DNA of 64,000 nt from Clostridium sp. KNHs214 (lineage in GTDB: Bacteria > Bacillota > Clostridia > Clostridiales > Clostridiaceae), in NCBI RefSeq assembly GCF_000744935.1, contig NZ_JQMW01000011.1:124001-188000 (forward strand), written 5' to 3'. The notes beneath the pieces were generated by a model that saw only the letters and a list, made by a program, of their open reading frames with translations, did not search any database and was not told the origin of the DNA. Numbering within the stretch: position 1 is the first letter of the stretch; the number at the start of each line of letters is the position of its first letter. Shown here piece by piece: positions 34,401 to 44,049 of the stretch. Both the position numbers and the translations under genes were made by a program.

Positions 34401-35983
34401 GTCAATATTTGTTATTTACTACTATTTGCTTCTACCTTCTGTATAAGCATATTTTAGCTCAGTACTTCCAAATAGTGGGGTCATTAAATTCTTTACATAT
34501 TTATATACATAGGTATTCCTTGTTGGGAATCCTGTTGGAGCTATAGCAGCTTCATCATAAAGCAATATCTTTTCAGCTTTTTTATAATTTTCAAGTCTTT
34601 TAGCTACGTCCATAGTATTTTGAGCTTCTGTAGTTAGTTTGTCATATTCTGCATTTTTCCAAAAAGTTGGAATATATGCTGTAGCAGATATAAATCCATC
34701 AAAGAAAGTGTTTGGATCATTATAATCTCCCGACATAGTCATACTTGCTATTTCAAATTGCCCATCATCAGTTTTCTTTTGGAATACTGGCCATTCAACA
34801 TATTCTGCCTTTAATGTTATGCCTAATGTTTTTTTATACATATCTTGTAAGTATTCTGCATATGTTCTATACCATTGATCAGTACCTGATTGCAAAAATG
34901 TAACTGTTAATTTAGATGGATCTGGATTCATTCCAAGTTCCTTTAATCCTTTTGCCAATAATGCTTTTGGATCTGCATTTTCCTTTATTAAATTTTGAAT
35001 TGGTTCCTCGGCCTCTTCTCTGAATTCTTTGTCATTTACTAAAACTGTTGGTGGCACCCAACCATAAGCTGGTTTTTGACGTCCTTTAAATATAACGTTA
35101 CATAAGTCATCTCTTGTAACACCTATAGAAAACGCTTTTCTAACGTTTGCATTTTTAAATAGTTCATTCTTAGTATTAAAGAATATATAATCTGAAATTG
35201 GTTTATATCCCTTTATGTTGTTAAATTTACCGGTCTTATCAAACTTTTCAATCCACTCTTTTTTAGATGCACCACTGAAATCTAATGCTCCATTGTAAAG
35301 TGAATTATACATTGCTGATTCATCTTTTATAATTTTCATGTTAGCCTTTTCTAACTTTACAGATTTTTCATCCCAGTATTTATCATTTTTTTCTAACACC
35401 ATCTCACTATTATGAGTCCAGCTCTTTATTGTAAATGGGCCACAATATGCCATAGTTTCTGGTCCTGAACCATATTTATCTCCATATTTTTCAACCATAT
35501 CTTTTCTTTGTGGTAGAAAAGTTTTGTTATAAGTTATTTGGAAAAAATATGGGCAAGGTTTTTCAAGAGTTATCTCTAAAGTTTTCTCATCTAATGCCTT
35601 CATCCCTAAAGTATCTACTGCCGCTTTACCTTTATTTATAGCTGCTCCATTTTTGATAACATATAATAAGTTAGCATAAGGAGCTCCAGTTTTAGGATCT
35701 AGTGTTCTTTTAACTGAATAAACAAAATCCTCAGCAGTTACTTTTTTACCATCTGACCACTTGTAGTCTCTTAAGTAAAACTTCCAAACTGTTCCTTCTT
35801 CATTATGTTCCCACTTTTCTGCTCCTGCTGCTTTAACTACATCCTTTCCATTTTCTTGTTCAAGTCTAGTAAGTCCCTCTACGGTTTCTGTCAATATTTG
35901 TGAAGCATATATATCTGTACCTTTAGATGGATCCAATGTTTTAGGTTCCGCTCCTAAATTGCAATTGATATACTGCTCCTTAT

Positions 35984-37375
35984 CAGGGCAAACGCATCTT
36001 TATATTGTATTTCTTTCAATATAAAGATGCGTTTTTATAAAATATGTAAAATAAATGAGCTACTATAAATAAAGTGAATATTGAAAAAACTATTCATAGA
36101 CTTTCCCTAGTGGTATTTTAATATTCTTTATTCTTTACCTCGTAGAGGGTCGAAAATAACTTTTTCTAGATATTTTTTATCTAATGCACATTTAACTTTT
36201 TTTATATTTAAACTTTTCTTTAAAGTTTTTTCTTGTCTAAGTAGATTTAAGGCTAAATGTCGTAAGACAGCCAAATTTTCAGCTGAATTATCTTTTCTAG
36301 CTCTACATTTATCCTCATTAAAAGATACGTCTAAAACCCAATGGAGCTTATTTTCTATACCCCAATGTTGCCTAACTGCATTTGAGAATAACTCTATAGA
36401 CTCTAAACTTGTTATATAGTAGCTTCGCTCAAAAGTTTCTTTATCTCCTACAATTCGTTTTCTTTCAACCATACCTATAGATTGAATGTTTCTCCAGTCT
36501 TCTTTATTATCTAGCCATGAAATTTCATTAACTAAAAAGTATTTTCGTGCTTCAATTCTCCCATGATCTTTATCATGAGTAGTATGGGTTTGTACTTTTA
36601 TATCTGTACTTTTATATCTCAATATAGAGTCAAAAAATAATTCAACATTGTCATGAAGAGTTTTCTGATTTTCTTTTAATGCCAACACATAGTCAGCCTC
36701 TTTTTCTATAATAACTTCTGCTATTTTCTTTTGAGTTCCCATAGCATCAATTGTAACAATAGTATCTTTTAATTCTAATAGTTCAATTAATTTTGGAATT
36801 GCTGTGATTTCATTTGATTTATCATCTGTTTTGATTTGCCCTAAAACTACCTGATTCTGATTTGCCCAAGCACTAACCATATGAATTGATTTTTGATTTG
36901 AACTATTACAAGATGATCCTCTCACTGTTTTACCATCTATAGATACTACTTCTCCATTTACTAATTCAGCTAAATTCTTCATTAATTCATTAAAACATTT
37001 TTGAAATTGTTTAGGATTTATTTGGGAAAATACCCTATTGAATGTATCATGTGAAGGAATTCCATTAGGTAACTCAAAATATTGCTTTAGCCACTCTTCA
37101 CTTGACTCTCCAAATTCTTCAATTTCATTATAAGATTCCATTCCACTGGTTACAGCACATAGTGCTATACCGATTATATCTATAAATTTATGTCTCTTGT
37201 TATCGCCTCGTGGGTCTTCGACCTCATTAAATGCATCAAATATTATACTTTCAATATCAAACATGTTTGGTTTAATAATAATCTTCCTTTCTATCTTTTG
37301 TACAATTTAAATTATAAGCATTATTTCAACAAAATAAAAGGGCTAGCGCCAAAAAATCATATGCGTTTGCCCTGT
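35984..37375 (-). mobile_element. ISAs1-family insertion sequence, complete
   Basis: The element is 1392 bp. Its ends are inverted: CAGGGCAAACGCAT on the left and ATGCGTTTGCCCTG on the right. TGCTCCTTAT occurs at 35974-35983 and again at 37376-37385, a 10-bp target duplication. One transposase gene fills it. The intact ends and exact duplication suggest a recent insertion. Confidence 0.95.
36128..37264 (-). CDS. ISAs1 family DDE transposase
   Basis: The 378-residue product is full length. It has the N-terminal DDE_Tnp_1-associated region (DPRGDNKRHKFIDIIGIALC), the first catalytic Asp in VVSIDGKTVRGS, a second in TIDAMGTQKKIA, and the C-terminal Glu in WGIENKLHWVLDVSFNEDKC, which is a family hallmark. 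All three acidic residues are present, so the enzyme is probably active. It starts at ATG 37264. Confidence 0.95.
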   Translation of the reverse strand: MFDIESIIFDAFNEVEDPRGDNKRHKFIDIIGIALCAVTSGMESYNEIEEFGESSEEWLKQYFELPNGIPSHDTFNRVFSQINPKQFQKCFNELMKNLAELVNGEVVSIDGKTVRGSSCNSSNQKSIHMVSAWANQNQVVLGQIKTDDKSNEITAIPKLIELLELKDTIVTIDAMGTQKKIAEVIIEKEADYVLALKENQKTLHDNVELFFDSILRYKSTDIKVQTHTTHDKDHGRIEARKYFLVNEISWLDNKEDWRNIQSIGMVERKRIVGDKETFERSYYITSLESIELFSNAVRQHWGIENKLHWVLDVSFNEDKCRARKDNSAENLAVLRHLALNLLRQEKTLKKSLNIKKVKCALDKKYLEKVIFDPLRGKE

Positions 37376-37505
37376 GCTCCTTATCCATCTTAGCCTTGCT
37401 TGAGCTTCCTCCTTTATCTCCAGATTTTTTATCACATCCCACCATTAGCCCCGAGGCCATTAATGTAACTGCTAAAACAGCCGACATTAATTTTTTTGTC
37501 TTCAT

Positions 37506-37839
37506 GAATAAACACCCCCAATGTTTTTAATAAATCATAATATACATTATTCATATTTTGCCCGTTTATGAAAAATATTATATTATACTTAAATTATTCT
37601 GCATTTATTTTAAAATTCCTTCTTATTTTTTAAAATATTTTTATAATTATGAAATTTACTTTTTTACTGTTTGTTTACACTATTATATATATATTAAATA
37701 TTTTTTAACTTGTACTAATATTTTTTAATTATTCACTATTGGTAACCATCTCCAAAATAAATGAACACAAATACTCAAAAAATAATCTAAAGTCCATCAG
37801 CTATATTTTAAACTGTTGGACTTTTCTTTAAACTAAATA
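37506..37839. other. Promoter gap of oppA
   Basis: AT-rich, without a coding frame. It should hold the leftward oppA promoter, which I could not place exactly. Confidence 0.35.
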
Positions 37840-37878
37840 GTCTCATTCGACAGGTGCCTGGCACTTGTCGAATGAGAC
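37840..37878. repeat. REP family 1 copy with extended stem
   Basis: GTCTCATTCGACA and TGTCGAATGAGAC extend the GGTGC/GCAC core to a stem of about 18 bp with one G-T pair. It lies 41 bp past the stop of the leftward Wzz gene and could terminate it, though T residues are few. Confidence 0.75.
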
Positions 37879-37918
37879 TGTCCTACGGTATCTTTTGGTT
37901 TTGTAAATACACATATTC

Positions 37919-38608
37919 CTAGTCTTGATTATGTTCTGGAATTACCCCCACAACAGGTAAGTCTAAAATTTTAGTTATATCTTCATCAGTCTTTATAGTA
38001 TTATCCATATATTCTAAAAGAAATGAAACTCCTACAGATACCATAAGTCCCAAGAAAAACGCTATTGCAACATTAAGTTTCTTTTTAGGTTTTATGGGTT
38101 TTTCTGGCACTTGAGCCTTATCCAAAACCTGAACATTTCCACCTGGTATTGCCTTTGTAGCCTTTCCTATAAAAGCCTCTGTAAATATATCCGATATATA
38201 TTTAGCTTTATGAGGATCTTTATTTTCCACAGTTATGTCCAATATTTGTGTATCTGCTTGAGGTGTTACTTTAACAATTTCTTGAAGTTTCTTTACACTT
38301 ATCTGCAAGTTTCCTTTTTCTATAGTTTCCTCTGCCACAGAATCCAGTTTTGCAATTTGAGCATAGGTTTTTACAAGCTTTTGATACATCATAACTTCAT
38401 TATAGTCATAATTTTTACTTACACTACTTGATGCATTCCCTTTTCCCACTACTACACTTACCTTAGATTGATATGTAGGTGATATAACAAAGAAACTTAT
38501 AACTCCTGCAATAATAGTTGCTGCTAACGTAATACTAATTATCAATTTTACTCTCTTCCTCAAGATCCAAAAAAATTCTCTAAGATCTAAAGTCACTTCT
38601 TCTTCCAT
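37919..38608 (-). CDS. Wzz/CpsC-type polysaccharide chain-length protein
   Basis: The product is about 229 residues, with an N-terminal helix (about 20-42, LIISITLAATIIAGVISFFV), a long extracytoplasmic alpha-helical part, the proline-rich PEKPIKPKKKLN motif and a second helix (about 178-200). This is the Gram-positive YveK/CpsC layout, which partners a BY-kinase to control capsule or exopolysaccharide. No kinase, phosphatase or glycosyltransferase gene lies nearby, so it is an orphan. GGAGG precedes the ATG at 38608. Confidence 0.85.
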   Translation of the reverse strand: MEEEVTLDLREFFWILRKRVKLIISITLAATIIAGVISFFVISPTYQSKVSVVVGKGNASSSVSKNYDYNEVMMYQKLVKTYAQIAKLDSVAEETIEKGNLQISVKKLQEIVKVTPQADTQILDITVENKDPHKAKYISDIFTEAFIGKATKAIPGGNVQVLDKAQVPEKPIKPKKKLNVAIAFFLGLMVSVGVSFLLEYMDNTIKTDEDITKILDLPVVGVIPEHNQD

Positions 38609-38870
38609 AATAACCTCCGTAATTAAAATCATAATAAATATTTATATGTTACTTTTTCACATAACAAGAAATATAGTGCCACCAATATATATCGGCAACT
38701 TCCGGCATAACTTTTTAGTAAAATTCACTTTTCTATTAAATCTTTTATAATTATTAACCTATAATCAATCTTCCATAGAAATATACACTAGAAATATTAG
38801 TTCTTTCATTAAAAATATTTATAAATAAAAAATAATTGCTCTCAATTTAGTAAACTAAGCATAAGACCTT

Positions 38871-38907
38871 TTCGACAAAAAATAACAAGTGCCAGGCACC
38901 TGTCGAA
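38871..38907. repeat. REP family 1 copy
   Basis: TTCGACAAAAAATAACAAGT is followed by GCCAGGCACCTGTCGAA. It ends five bases before the stop codon of the beta-lactamase-like gene. Confidence 0.75.
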
Positions 38908-38912
38908 GACAG

Positions 38913-40154
38913 TTACTTGGCAACGTTATGATGGTTGTATACTATTTTTGATAGTATTGCTATCTTTTCTGATGCATTACTTAATCCATCTGAATACATA
39001 ACAAATATATACGGATTTTCTGTAAATACTATGCCTACATCATTTGTATATGAACCATAATTTCCTATTTTATGGGCAACTATATCCTTAGGAATATATT
39101 TATCTATTCTATCATGAAACACTGTGTTTTTCATAGAATTTATTAAATGTGCATTGTATTTTTCATTTCTACCTTCATACAATTCTTTTAATAAGATAAA
39201 TTCCATTTCTGGAGTTATTATATTATCTCTTGTGTCTATATGAATTGCTGTAATGTCAGAAACATTTTTTCTAACAGCTTGTACCCCACCAAGACGACGT
39301 GATAACATATTAGTGGCTATGTTATCTGAGTATATAATTGATAAATCCAATAATTTTTGTACTGAAATTGGCTTTTTAAGTGTTGTATTCATTTGATTTT
39401 GTAGGATACCAGTTCCAGATTCATACATGGAAGACCTGTATTTTAGACCTTCATATAATTCCAAATTTCCTTCTCTGACCCTATTATAAGCCACAATATT
39501 CATTCCAACTTTATATGTACTTGCAGCTGTACATATTTTATTTCCATTAATACTTATTTTTTCACCAGAAGTTAAATCATAATATACAAAACCTACTTTG
39601 TCTATTTCTTCACCTAAATATTTTTTGATTTTTTCTTCAAGAGATAACCCTTCATAATCACTTTCTAAATACCAACCATCTTCTTCGCAAACCTTATCAT
39701 ATTGTCTTAAATTTTGTTTTGTTTCTAAAGCTTGCTTTGTTTCATTATTATATATTCCTGTTTCTTCTAGAGCATTCTCGTTTTGAAAACGTTTAATTAC
39801 AGTAGCAGTAGTCTCCCCATATTTACCATCCACTTCCAGATTATATCCTATATTGTAAAGTTTCTTTTGAACCTCCACTACTTTTTCTCCACAATCACCT
39901 TGCTTAAGCAAAATCACCTTAGCCTCTTCTAAAGTTCTATTTCTTTCTTGTTTCTGTTTTTCCTCATCCTTTAATTTTTTTTCTAAAACTCTTTTATCAT
40001 CGCTACTAACTTGTCCCTCTTTTCCCTTAGCCAATAATTTTTCTCCAGCTATTTTTTCCCTAGTTTTACCTTCCTTGTAATTTGCCACCCCAATAGCACT
40101 AGAACTGCACATTATAATTAATAAAATAATTATAATGACTGTTTTTTTCTTCAT
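38913..40154 (-). CDS. Class A beta-lactamase-like serine hydrolase with peptidoglycan-binding domain
   Basis: The product is about 413 residues. Visible in order are a signal anchor (about 6-26), a charged coiled-coil-like stretch, a PG_binding_1 domain (about 85-145, LKQGDCGEKVVEVQKKLYNIG), and a class A-type domain with STYK as the Ser-x-x-Lys, YSDN as the SDN loop and HKIGNYGS in place of KTG. The match to the Omega loop Glu is not obvious, so wall remodelling or carboxypeptidase activity is as likely as antibiotic hydrolysis. The start ATG 40154 follows GGGGGAAAGGGG. Confidence 0.8.
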   Translation of the reverse strand: MKKKTVIIIILLIIMCSSSAIGVANYKEGKTREKIAGEKLLAKGKEGQVSSDDKRVLEKKLKDEEKQKQERNRTLEEAKVILLKQGDCGEKVVEVQKKLYNIGYNLEVDGKYGETTATVIKRFQNENALEETGIYNNETKQALETKQNLRQYDKVCEEDGWYLESDYEGLSLEEKIKKYLGEEIDKVGFVYYDLTSGEKISINGNKICTAASTYKVGMNIVAYNRVREGNLELYEGLKYRSSMYESGTGILQNQMNTTLKKPISVQKLLDLSIIYSDNIATNMLSRRLGGVQAVRKNVSDITAIHIDTRDNIITPEMEFILLKELYEGRNEKYNAHLINSMKNTVFHDRIDKYIPKDIVAHKIGNYGSYTNDVGIVFTENPYIFVMYSDGLSNASEKIAILSKIVYNHHNVAK

Positions 40155-40301
40155 TTTTACCCCTTTCCCCCTTAAATTACTATAATCCCCAAATGAATAT
40201 TGTAAAGTAATCAAAAACAATGTATTTTTATTATGTAAGTTTGGAATTTATAATTAAAGTAATAATATTAACAGTTTGTAATGAAATAATCCATCGTTAC
40301 G

Positions 40302-40326
40302 ACGACAGGTGCCAGGCACCTGTCGA
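40302..40326. repeat. REP family 1 copy
   Basis: CGACAGGTGCC-A-GGCACCTGTCG is a perfect palindrome around one base. It lies 25 bp past the stop of the leftward DUF2156 gene. Confidence 0.8.
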
Positions 40327-40350
40327 AAACAGGAAGCCTGGCATCATTCA

Positions 40351-41253
40351 TTATATATTTACACAGTATTTTTCTTCTAATTTTAAAGGACTATATGATT
40401 TTTTCGCCTTTCTAAGACCTTCGATACCTAAATCTTGTTCTCTATTTATATATTTTACATCATTTAAATATTTTTCAGCAAAAGTTTTATTTATAAATGC
40501 ATATATTCCTCTTATATCAGCAATTCCCTTTTCAATATGAATAATGGCCATTTCATCATTTACTCTCTCCCCTATAGTAAATGCTGCTACTTTTCCATCT
40601 ACATAAACTGCCATTCCTTTAAGATTAAGCCCTTCCATATGTGTTAAAATTTCTTTTATTCCCTCTAATTCATAATCAATATATATATTTTCACCATTTT
40701 GCGCATCCTTTTGATGATGCCAAATTTCTGAAGCTCTTACACAGTCCTGCTTAACATTAGATTCCAAAAAATCCTTCACTTCATAATTATAATTCTTCAC
40801 AAAAAAATTATAATGATTTTTCTTTGAATGAAGCTTTTTTCCCGAAAGAGTTATTAGTTTTTCACTATCATATATATAATCAAAATTATCTATATCCTCA
40901 CAAATATGAGCTTTTTCACCATATATTTCTTTTAAATCTTCAATAAATAAATTTTCTACATCTTTAAACAAATATGGCATACTATTTTTTTCCCTATATT
41001 TCTTTAATTCTTCTATTATATATTTAAGATTTTCCTTAGTGTATCCTATAGGTTGCATAAAGTGATATTTGCCATTGAAATCTCTTTTCTTAATAATAAG
41101 TGCATCATTGAACTCTACATATTGAATATCACAACCTTTTCTCCATATTATAAGACTAGCAAAAGAATACTCACTAGTTGCAAATTTATAACTCTTCAAA
41201 TATTTATAAAAAATGTCTTTATCATCAATATTTAGTGGTTTAAATTCTAACAT
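40351..41253 (-). CDS. DUF2156 (LPG synthase C-terminal-like) protein
   Basis: The product is about 300 residues and consists only of the acyltransferase-like fold found at the C-terminus of MprF and in FemX-type enzymes: LITLSGKKLHSKKNHYNFF in the middle and INREQDLGIEGLRKAKKSY near the end are the two family blocks. It lacks the MprF membrane flippase part. It may pass an aminoacyl group from tRNA, but the acceptor is unknown. GAGGAGG lies seven bases before ATG 41253. It is 23 bp downstream of the GNAT gene in the same operon. Confidence 0.8.
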   Translation of the reverse strand: MLEFKPLNIDDKDIFYKYLKSYKFATSEYSFASLIIWRKGCDIQYVEFNDALIIKKRDFNGKYHFMQPIGYTKENLKYIIEELKKYREKNSMPYLFKDVENLFIEDLKEIYGEKAHICEDIDNFDYIYDSEKLITLSGKKLHSKKNHYNFFVKNYNYEVKDFLESNVKQDCVRASEIWHHQKDAQNGENIYIDYELEGIKEILTHMEGLNLKGMAVYVDGKVAAFTIGERVNDEMAIIHIEKGIADIRGIYAFINKTFAEKYLNDVKYINREQDLGIEGLRKAKKSYSPLKLEEKYCVNI

Positions 41254-41276
41254 ACACATTCCTCCTCGTATTTTTT

Positions 41277-41846
41277 TTAATAACCATCATTAGCACGATT
41301 CACATCTTCCCACTCAAACCTCAAAACACCATAAAGATACATATCATATCGCTTTCCATCTCGATGAATAAATTCACGATAAATGCCCTCTCTTTTAAAA
41401 CCAAGCTTTTCATATAAATTTATAGCAGGCTTATTATATGATAAAACATTAAGTTGTATCCTATGAAGATTAAGTTCTTGAAATCCAAAATTCATAGTAA
41501 GTGCCAACGCTTCTTTACCAATACCCTTACCTCTATAATCTTCATCACCTATTCCTATATATATTACAGCAACTCCATTATTCCACTGTATATTTTCAAA
41601 TCCCGTAACTCCTATAAATTTATCATTTTCCATGTCTTTAACTGCAAAAATAAAACTATCATTAGACTGTCTTACTTCTTTTATCATAAATTTTAACTCT
41701 TCTTCAGTTCTAGGAAACGCAGCTACGGTATCATATACCCTTAAAAAAGACAAATCATTATACCATTGTTCAAATATTTGCAAATCACTTTCCTTTACCG
41801 AAGTAAGTCTTATATTTTTTCCCTTTAGCAAATTTTTTATAAACAT
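41277..41846 (-). CDS. GNAT acetyltransferase, RimJ/RimL type
   Basis: The product is about 189 residues, with the acetyl-CoA site YRGKGIGKEAL and the fold's C-terminal LNVLSYNKPAINLYEKLGF and YREFIHRDGKRYDMYLYG. Enzymes of this subgroup acetylate protein N-termini, spermidine or small amines; the substrate cannot be told. I chose ATG 41846 because GGGGTG lies six bases upstream; the longer frame has 22 more codons without a site. It forms a leftward operon with the DUF2156 gene. Confidence 0.85.
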   Translation of the reverse strand: MFIKNLLKGKNIRLTSVKESDLQIFEQWYNDLSFLRVYDTVAAFPRTEEELKFMIKEVRQSNDSFIFAVKDMENDKFIGVTGFENIQWNNGVAVIYIGIGDEDYRGKGIGKEALALTMNFGFQELNLHRIQLNVLSYNKPAINLYEKLGFKREGIYREFIHRDGKRYDMYLYGVLRFEWEDVNRANDGY

Positions 41847-41970
41847 ATACAACACCCCACATAAAAATTCGAAACTACAAATGTTTAAAATTAACAAATA
41901 ATTATTATCCATCTATAAATATTATATATTACAAATTTATTTTTAACAACCCCCCTAGGGTATGATCAAC

Positions 41971-42000
41971 TTCGACAAAAGTCGATCAGTGCCTGTCACC
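41971..42000. repeat. REP family 1 copy (variant)
   Basis: TTCGACAAAAGTCGATCAGT followed by GCCTGTCACC: the leading TCGACAAAA is kept but the palindrome is degraded. Confidence 0.6.
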
Positions 42001-42286
42001 TGCCTATTTTAACTTTATTTATAATTAATTTAATTCATATTTTTTAACACTAATATTGAATTAAATTAAAATATATGATAAATTCTATATGATTTCAAAT
42101 GCAATAACACATTTTTGGCCATATTTGATATACTTTTTGTTGTATATTCTGTGTTATTTGAGAATTTCGTCAATTATTGTATTAATTTATTCATAAGTTT
42201 TATATGAGTTTTTATACCTCTTTACAAGTTTTGTTTCATTTAAAAAAAGCTTTAATATTTTATAATTTTGAGAAGGAGGACTCATC

Positions 42287-43741
42287 ATGAGTAATAACTT
42301 AGAGGAAAAAAAGCTTAAGTGGTACAACCTAGCATTAATGTCTTTCGTTATGGTTTGGGGTTTTGGTAACGTTGTAAACAATTACGCCAACCAAGGGCTG
42401 CCAGTAATTGTATCTTGGTTTTTAATATTTGCCCTGTACTTTGTACCTTATGCATTAATGGTTGGTGAACTAGGCTCAACATTTAAAGACTCCAAAGGCG
42501 GCGTTAGTGCTTGGATTGGAAACACTACTAATAGAAAACTTGCTTACCTTGCTGGATGGACTTATTGGGTTGTGCATATACCCTATTTAGCGCAAAAATC
42601 TCAATCAGTTTTAATTTCTTTAAGCTGGGTATTTTTCCAAAATGGTAAACTTATAAAAAGCATGAACCCTTTGATTCTCCAATCAGTAACTTTATTAGTA
42701 TTTCTACTATTTGTTTGGGTAGCTTCAAGAGGAATTACTTCGCTAAAAAGAATTGGAACCATAGCTGGTACATCAATGTTTGTAATGTCTATTCTTTATA
42801 TATTATTAGTACTTGCAGCTCCTGCAATTACTGGCTTAAAACCAGCAACACCAAATATAACTTTAAAAAATTTTATGCCTGATTTTAATTTTAGATATTT
42901 CACAACTATATCCATGCTAGTGTTTGCTGTAGAAGGATGTGAGAAAATTTCTCCTTATGTTAATAACACAGAAAACCCATCAAAACAATTTCCAAAAGGG
43001 ATGATAGCTCTTGCAATAATGGTCGCTATCTCAGCTATATTAGGTTCTTACGCTATGGGATTAATGTTTAACTCAAATGCTATCCCAAAAGACCTAAAAA
43101 TGAATGGCCAATATTACGCTTTTAAAATGCTTGGTGAATATTATGGACTTGGAAATGGTTTATTAATAATATACGCTATAGCTAACATGGCAGCTCAAAT
43201 TTCTGCATTAATGTTTTCTATAGATGCTCCATTAAAAGTTTTACTTGCAGATGGAGATAAAGACTTCATTCCACAATCTTTAAATAAAACAAATAAGTAT
43301 GGTGCTCCAATAAATGGATATAAAATGACCACCGTATTAGTTGGTATTTTAATAATACTACCCGCTATAGGAATTGGAGATATGAATACATTATTTAATT
43401 GGTTATTAGATCTTAACTCTATAATTATGCCACTAAGATACCTATGGGTATTCCTTGCATACATGATGTTAAAATCCACTCATGGACAAGCCTACTCTTC
43501 AGAATATAAATTTATTAAAGGAAATAAAGCTGGATTCATAGTAGGTTTATGGTGCTTTGCATTCACAGCTTTTGCATGCATAATGGGAATGTTCCCAAAA
43601 GATGTTCCTGCTTTTTCTTCACAATGGAACTTCCAAATTGCACTTAACTTATTAACTCCATTTGTACTTATTGGTTTAGGATTGATTCTTCCTAAAATTG
43701 CTCAAAAGAACAATAATAAAAATGGAGAAACCGCTGCATAA
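42287..43741 (+). CDS. APC superfamily amino acid permease
   Basis: The 484-residue protein has about twelve membrane helices. The first helix has the GFGNVVNNY variant of the substrate-binding motif, and FAVEGCEKISPYVNNTENP in helix 6 is like glutamate/GABA-type antiporters (GadC, YjeM). The substrate is not certain. AAGGAGG precedes the ATG. It is monocistronic, between a REP and a strong terminator, and no decarboxylase lies next to it. Confidence 0.85.
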   Translation: MSNNLEEKKLKWYNLALMSFVMVWGFGNVVNNYANQGLPVIVSWFLIFALYFVPYALMVGELGSTFKDSKGGVSAWIGNTTNRKLAYLAGWTYWVVHIPYLAQKSQSVLISLSWVFFQNGKLIKSMNPLILQSVTLLVFLLFVWVASRGITSLKRIGTIAGTSMFVMSILYILLVLAAPAITGLKPATPNITLKNFMPDFNFRYFTTISMLVFAVEGCEKISPYVNNTENPSKQFPKGMIALAIMVAISAILGSYAMGLMFNSNAIPKDLKMNGQYYAFKMLGEYYGLGNGLLIIYAIANMAAQISALMFSIDAPLKVLLADGDKDFIPQSLNKTNKYGAPINGYKMTTVLVGILIILPAIGIGDMNTLFNWLLDLNSIIMPLRYLWVFLAYMMLKSTHGQAYSSEYKFIKGNKAGFIVGLWCFAFTAFACIMGMFPKDVPAFSSQWNFQIALNLLTPFVLIGLGLILPKIAQKNNNKNGETAA

Positions 43742-43857
43742 TAACTCTTGACAAAATCTTATTAAAAAACACATAAAACTTAAAAATAAATTCAACAACT
43801 CACCAACTACACTAACTTATTAATATTAAAATAATACTAAAATATTTCAATCAAAAC

Positions 43858-43930
43858 TAGGGATTAATAATATCAAAAACTTTTACAATTTAGGTCTTTG
43901 ATAATTACTAATCCCTAATTTTTAATATAT
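43858..43930 (+). terminator. Terminator of the permease gene
   Basis: TAGGGATTA (43858-43866) pairs with TAATCCCTA (43909-43917), with further pairing of TATCAAA with TTTGATA inside. ATTTTTAATAT follows. Confidence 0.7.
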
Positions 43931-44018
43931 ACTTTTGCTTAAATTCATATTATAAGTAAACTAACCTTTGAGTTTATCCACAAAATCCTATAAGTCACTG
44001 TGACTTTTAAGTGTTTCT

Positions 44019-44048
44019 ATCGACAAAAATCGGTAGGTGACAGGCACC
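44019..44048. repeat. REP family 1 copy
   Basis: ATCGACAAAAATCGGTAGGT followed by GACAGGCACC: GTAG is present. It ends one base before the stop codon of the leftward larA. Confidence 0.8.
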
Positions 44049-44049
44049 T

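Larger units (their letters stand above)
34422..37505 (-). pseudogene. oppA: Oligopeptide ABC transporter substrate-binding lipoprotein, split by an IS
   Basis: The 5' part starts at ATG 37505 after a GGGGGTG site. It encodes a lipoprotein signal peptide ending LMVGC and then DKKSGDKGG to MDKE. The reading frame is broken at 37376 by the ISAs1-family element 35984-37375. The 3' part (to 34422, about 500 residues) continues in the same frame with YINCNLGAEPKTLDPSKGTD and carries the SBP_bac_5 domain (VYSVKRTLDPKTGAPYA region). Removing the IS and one copy of the 10-bp duplication restores one frame. The 3' part alone has no signal peptide, so it should be inactive. No permease or ATPase genes of the system lie next to it. 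Confidence 0.92.

Noticed and set aside
35936-35938. A start codon for an independent short oppA product
   Set aside because: The TTG is an internal Leu codon of the interrupted oppA (KTLDPSKG); no binding site and no signal peptide.
38913-40154. Antibiotic-resistance beta-lactamase
   Set aside because: The SxxK and SDN motifs are present, but a PG-binding domain is fused to it and the Omega-loop Glu is not evident, so I call it only beta-lactamase-like.
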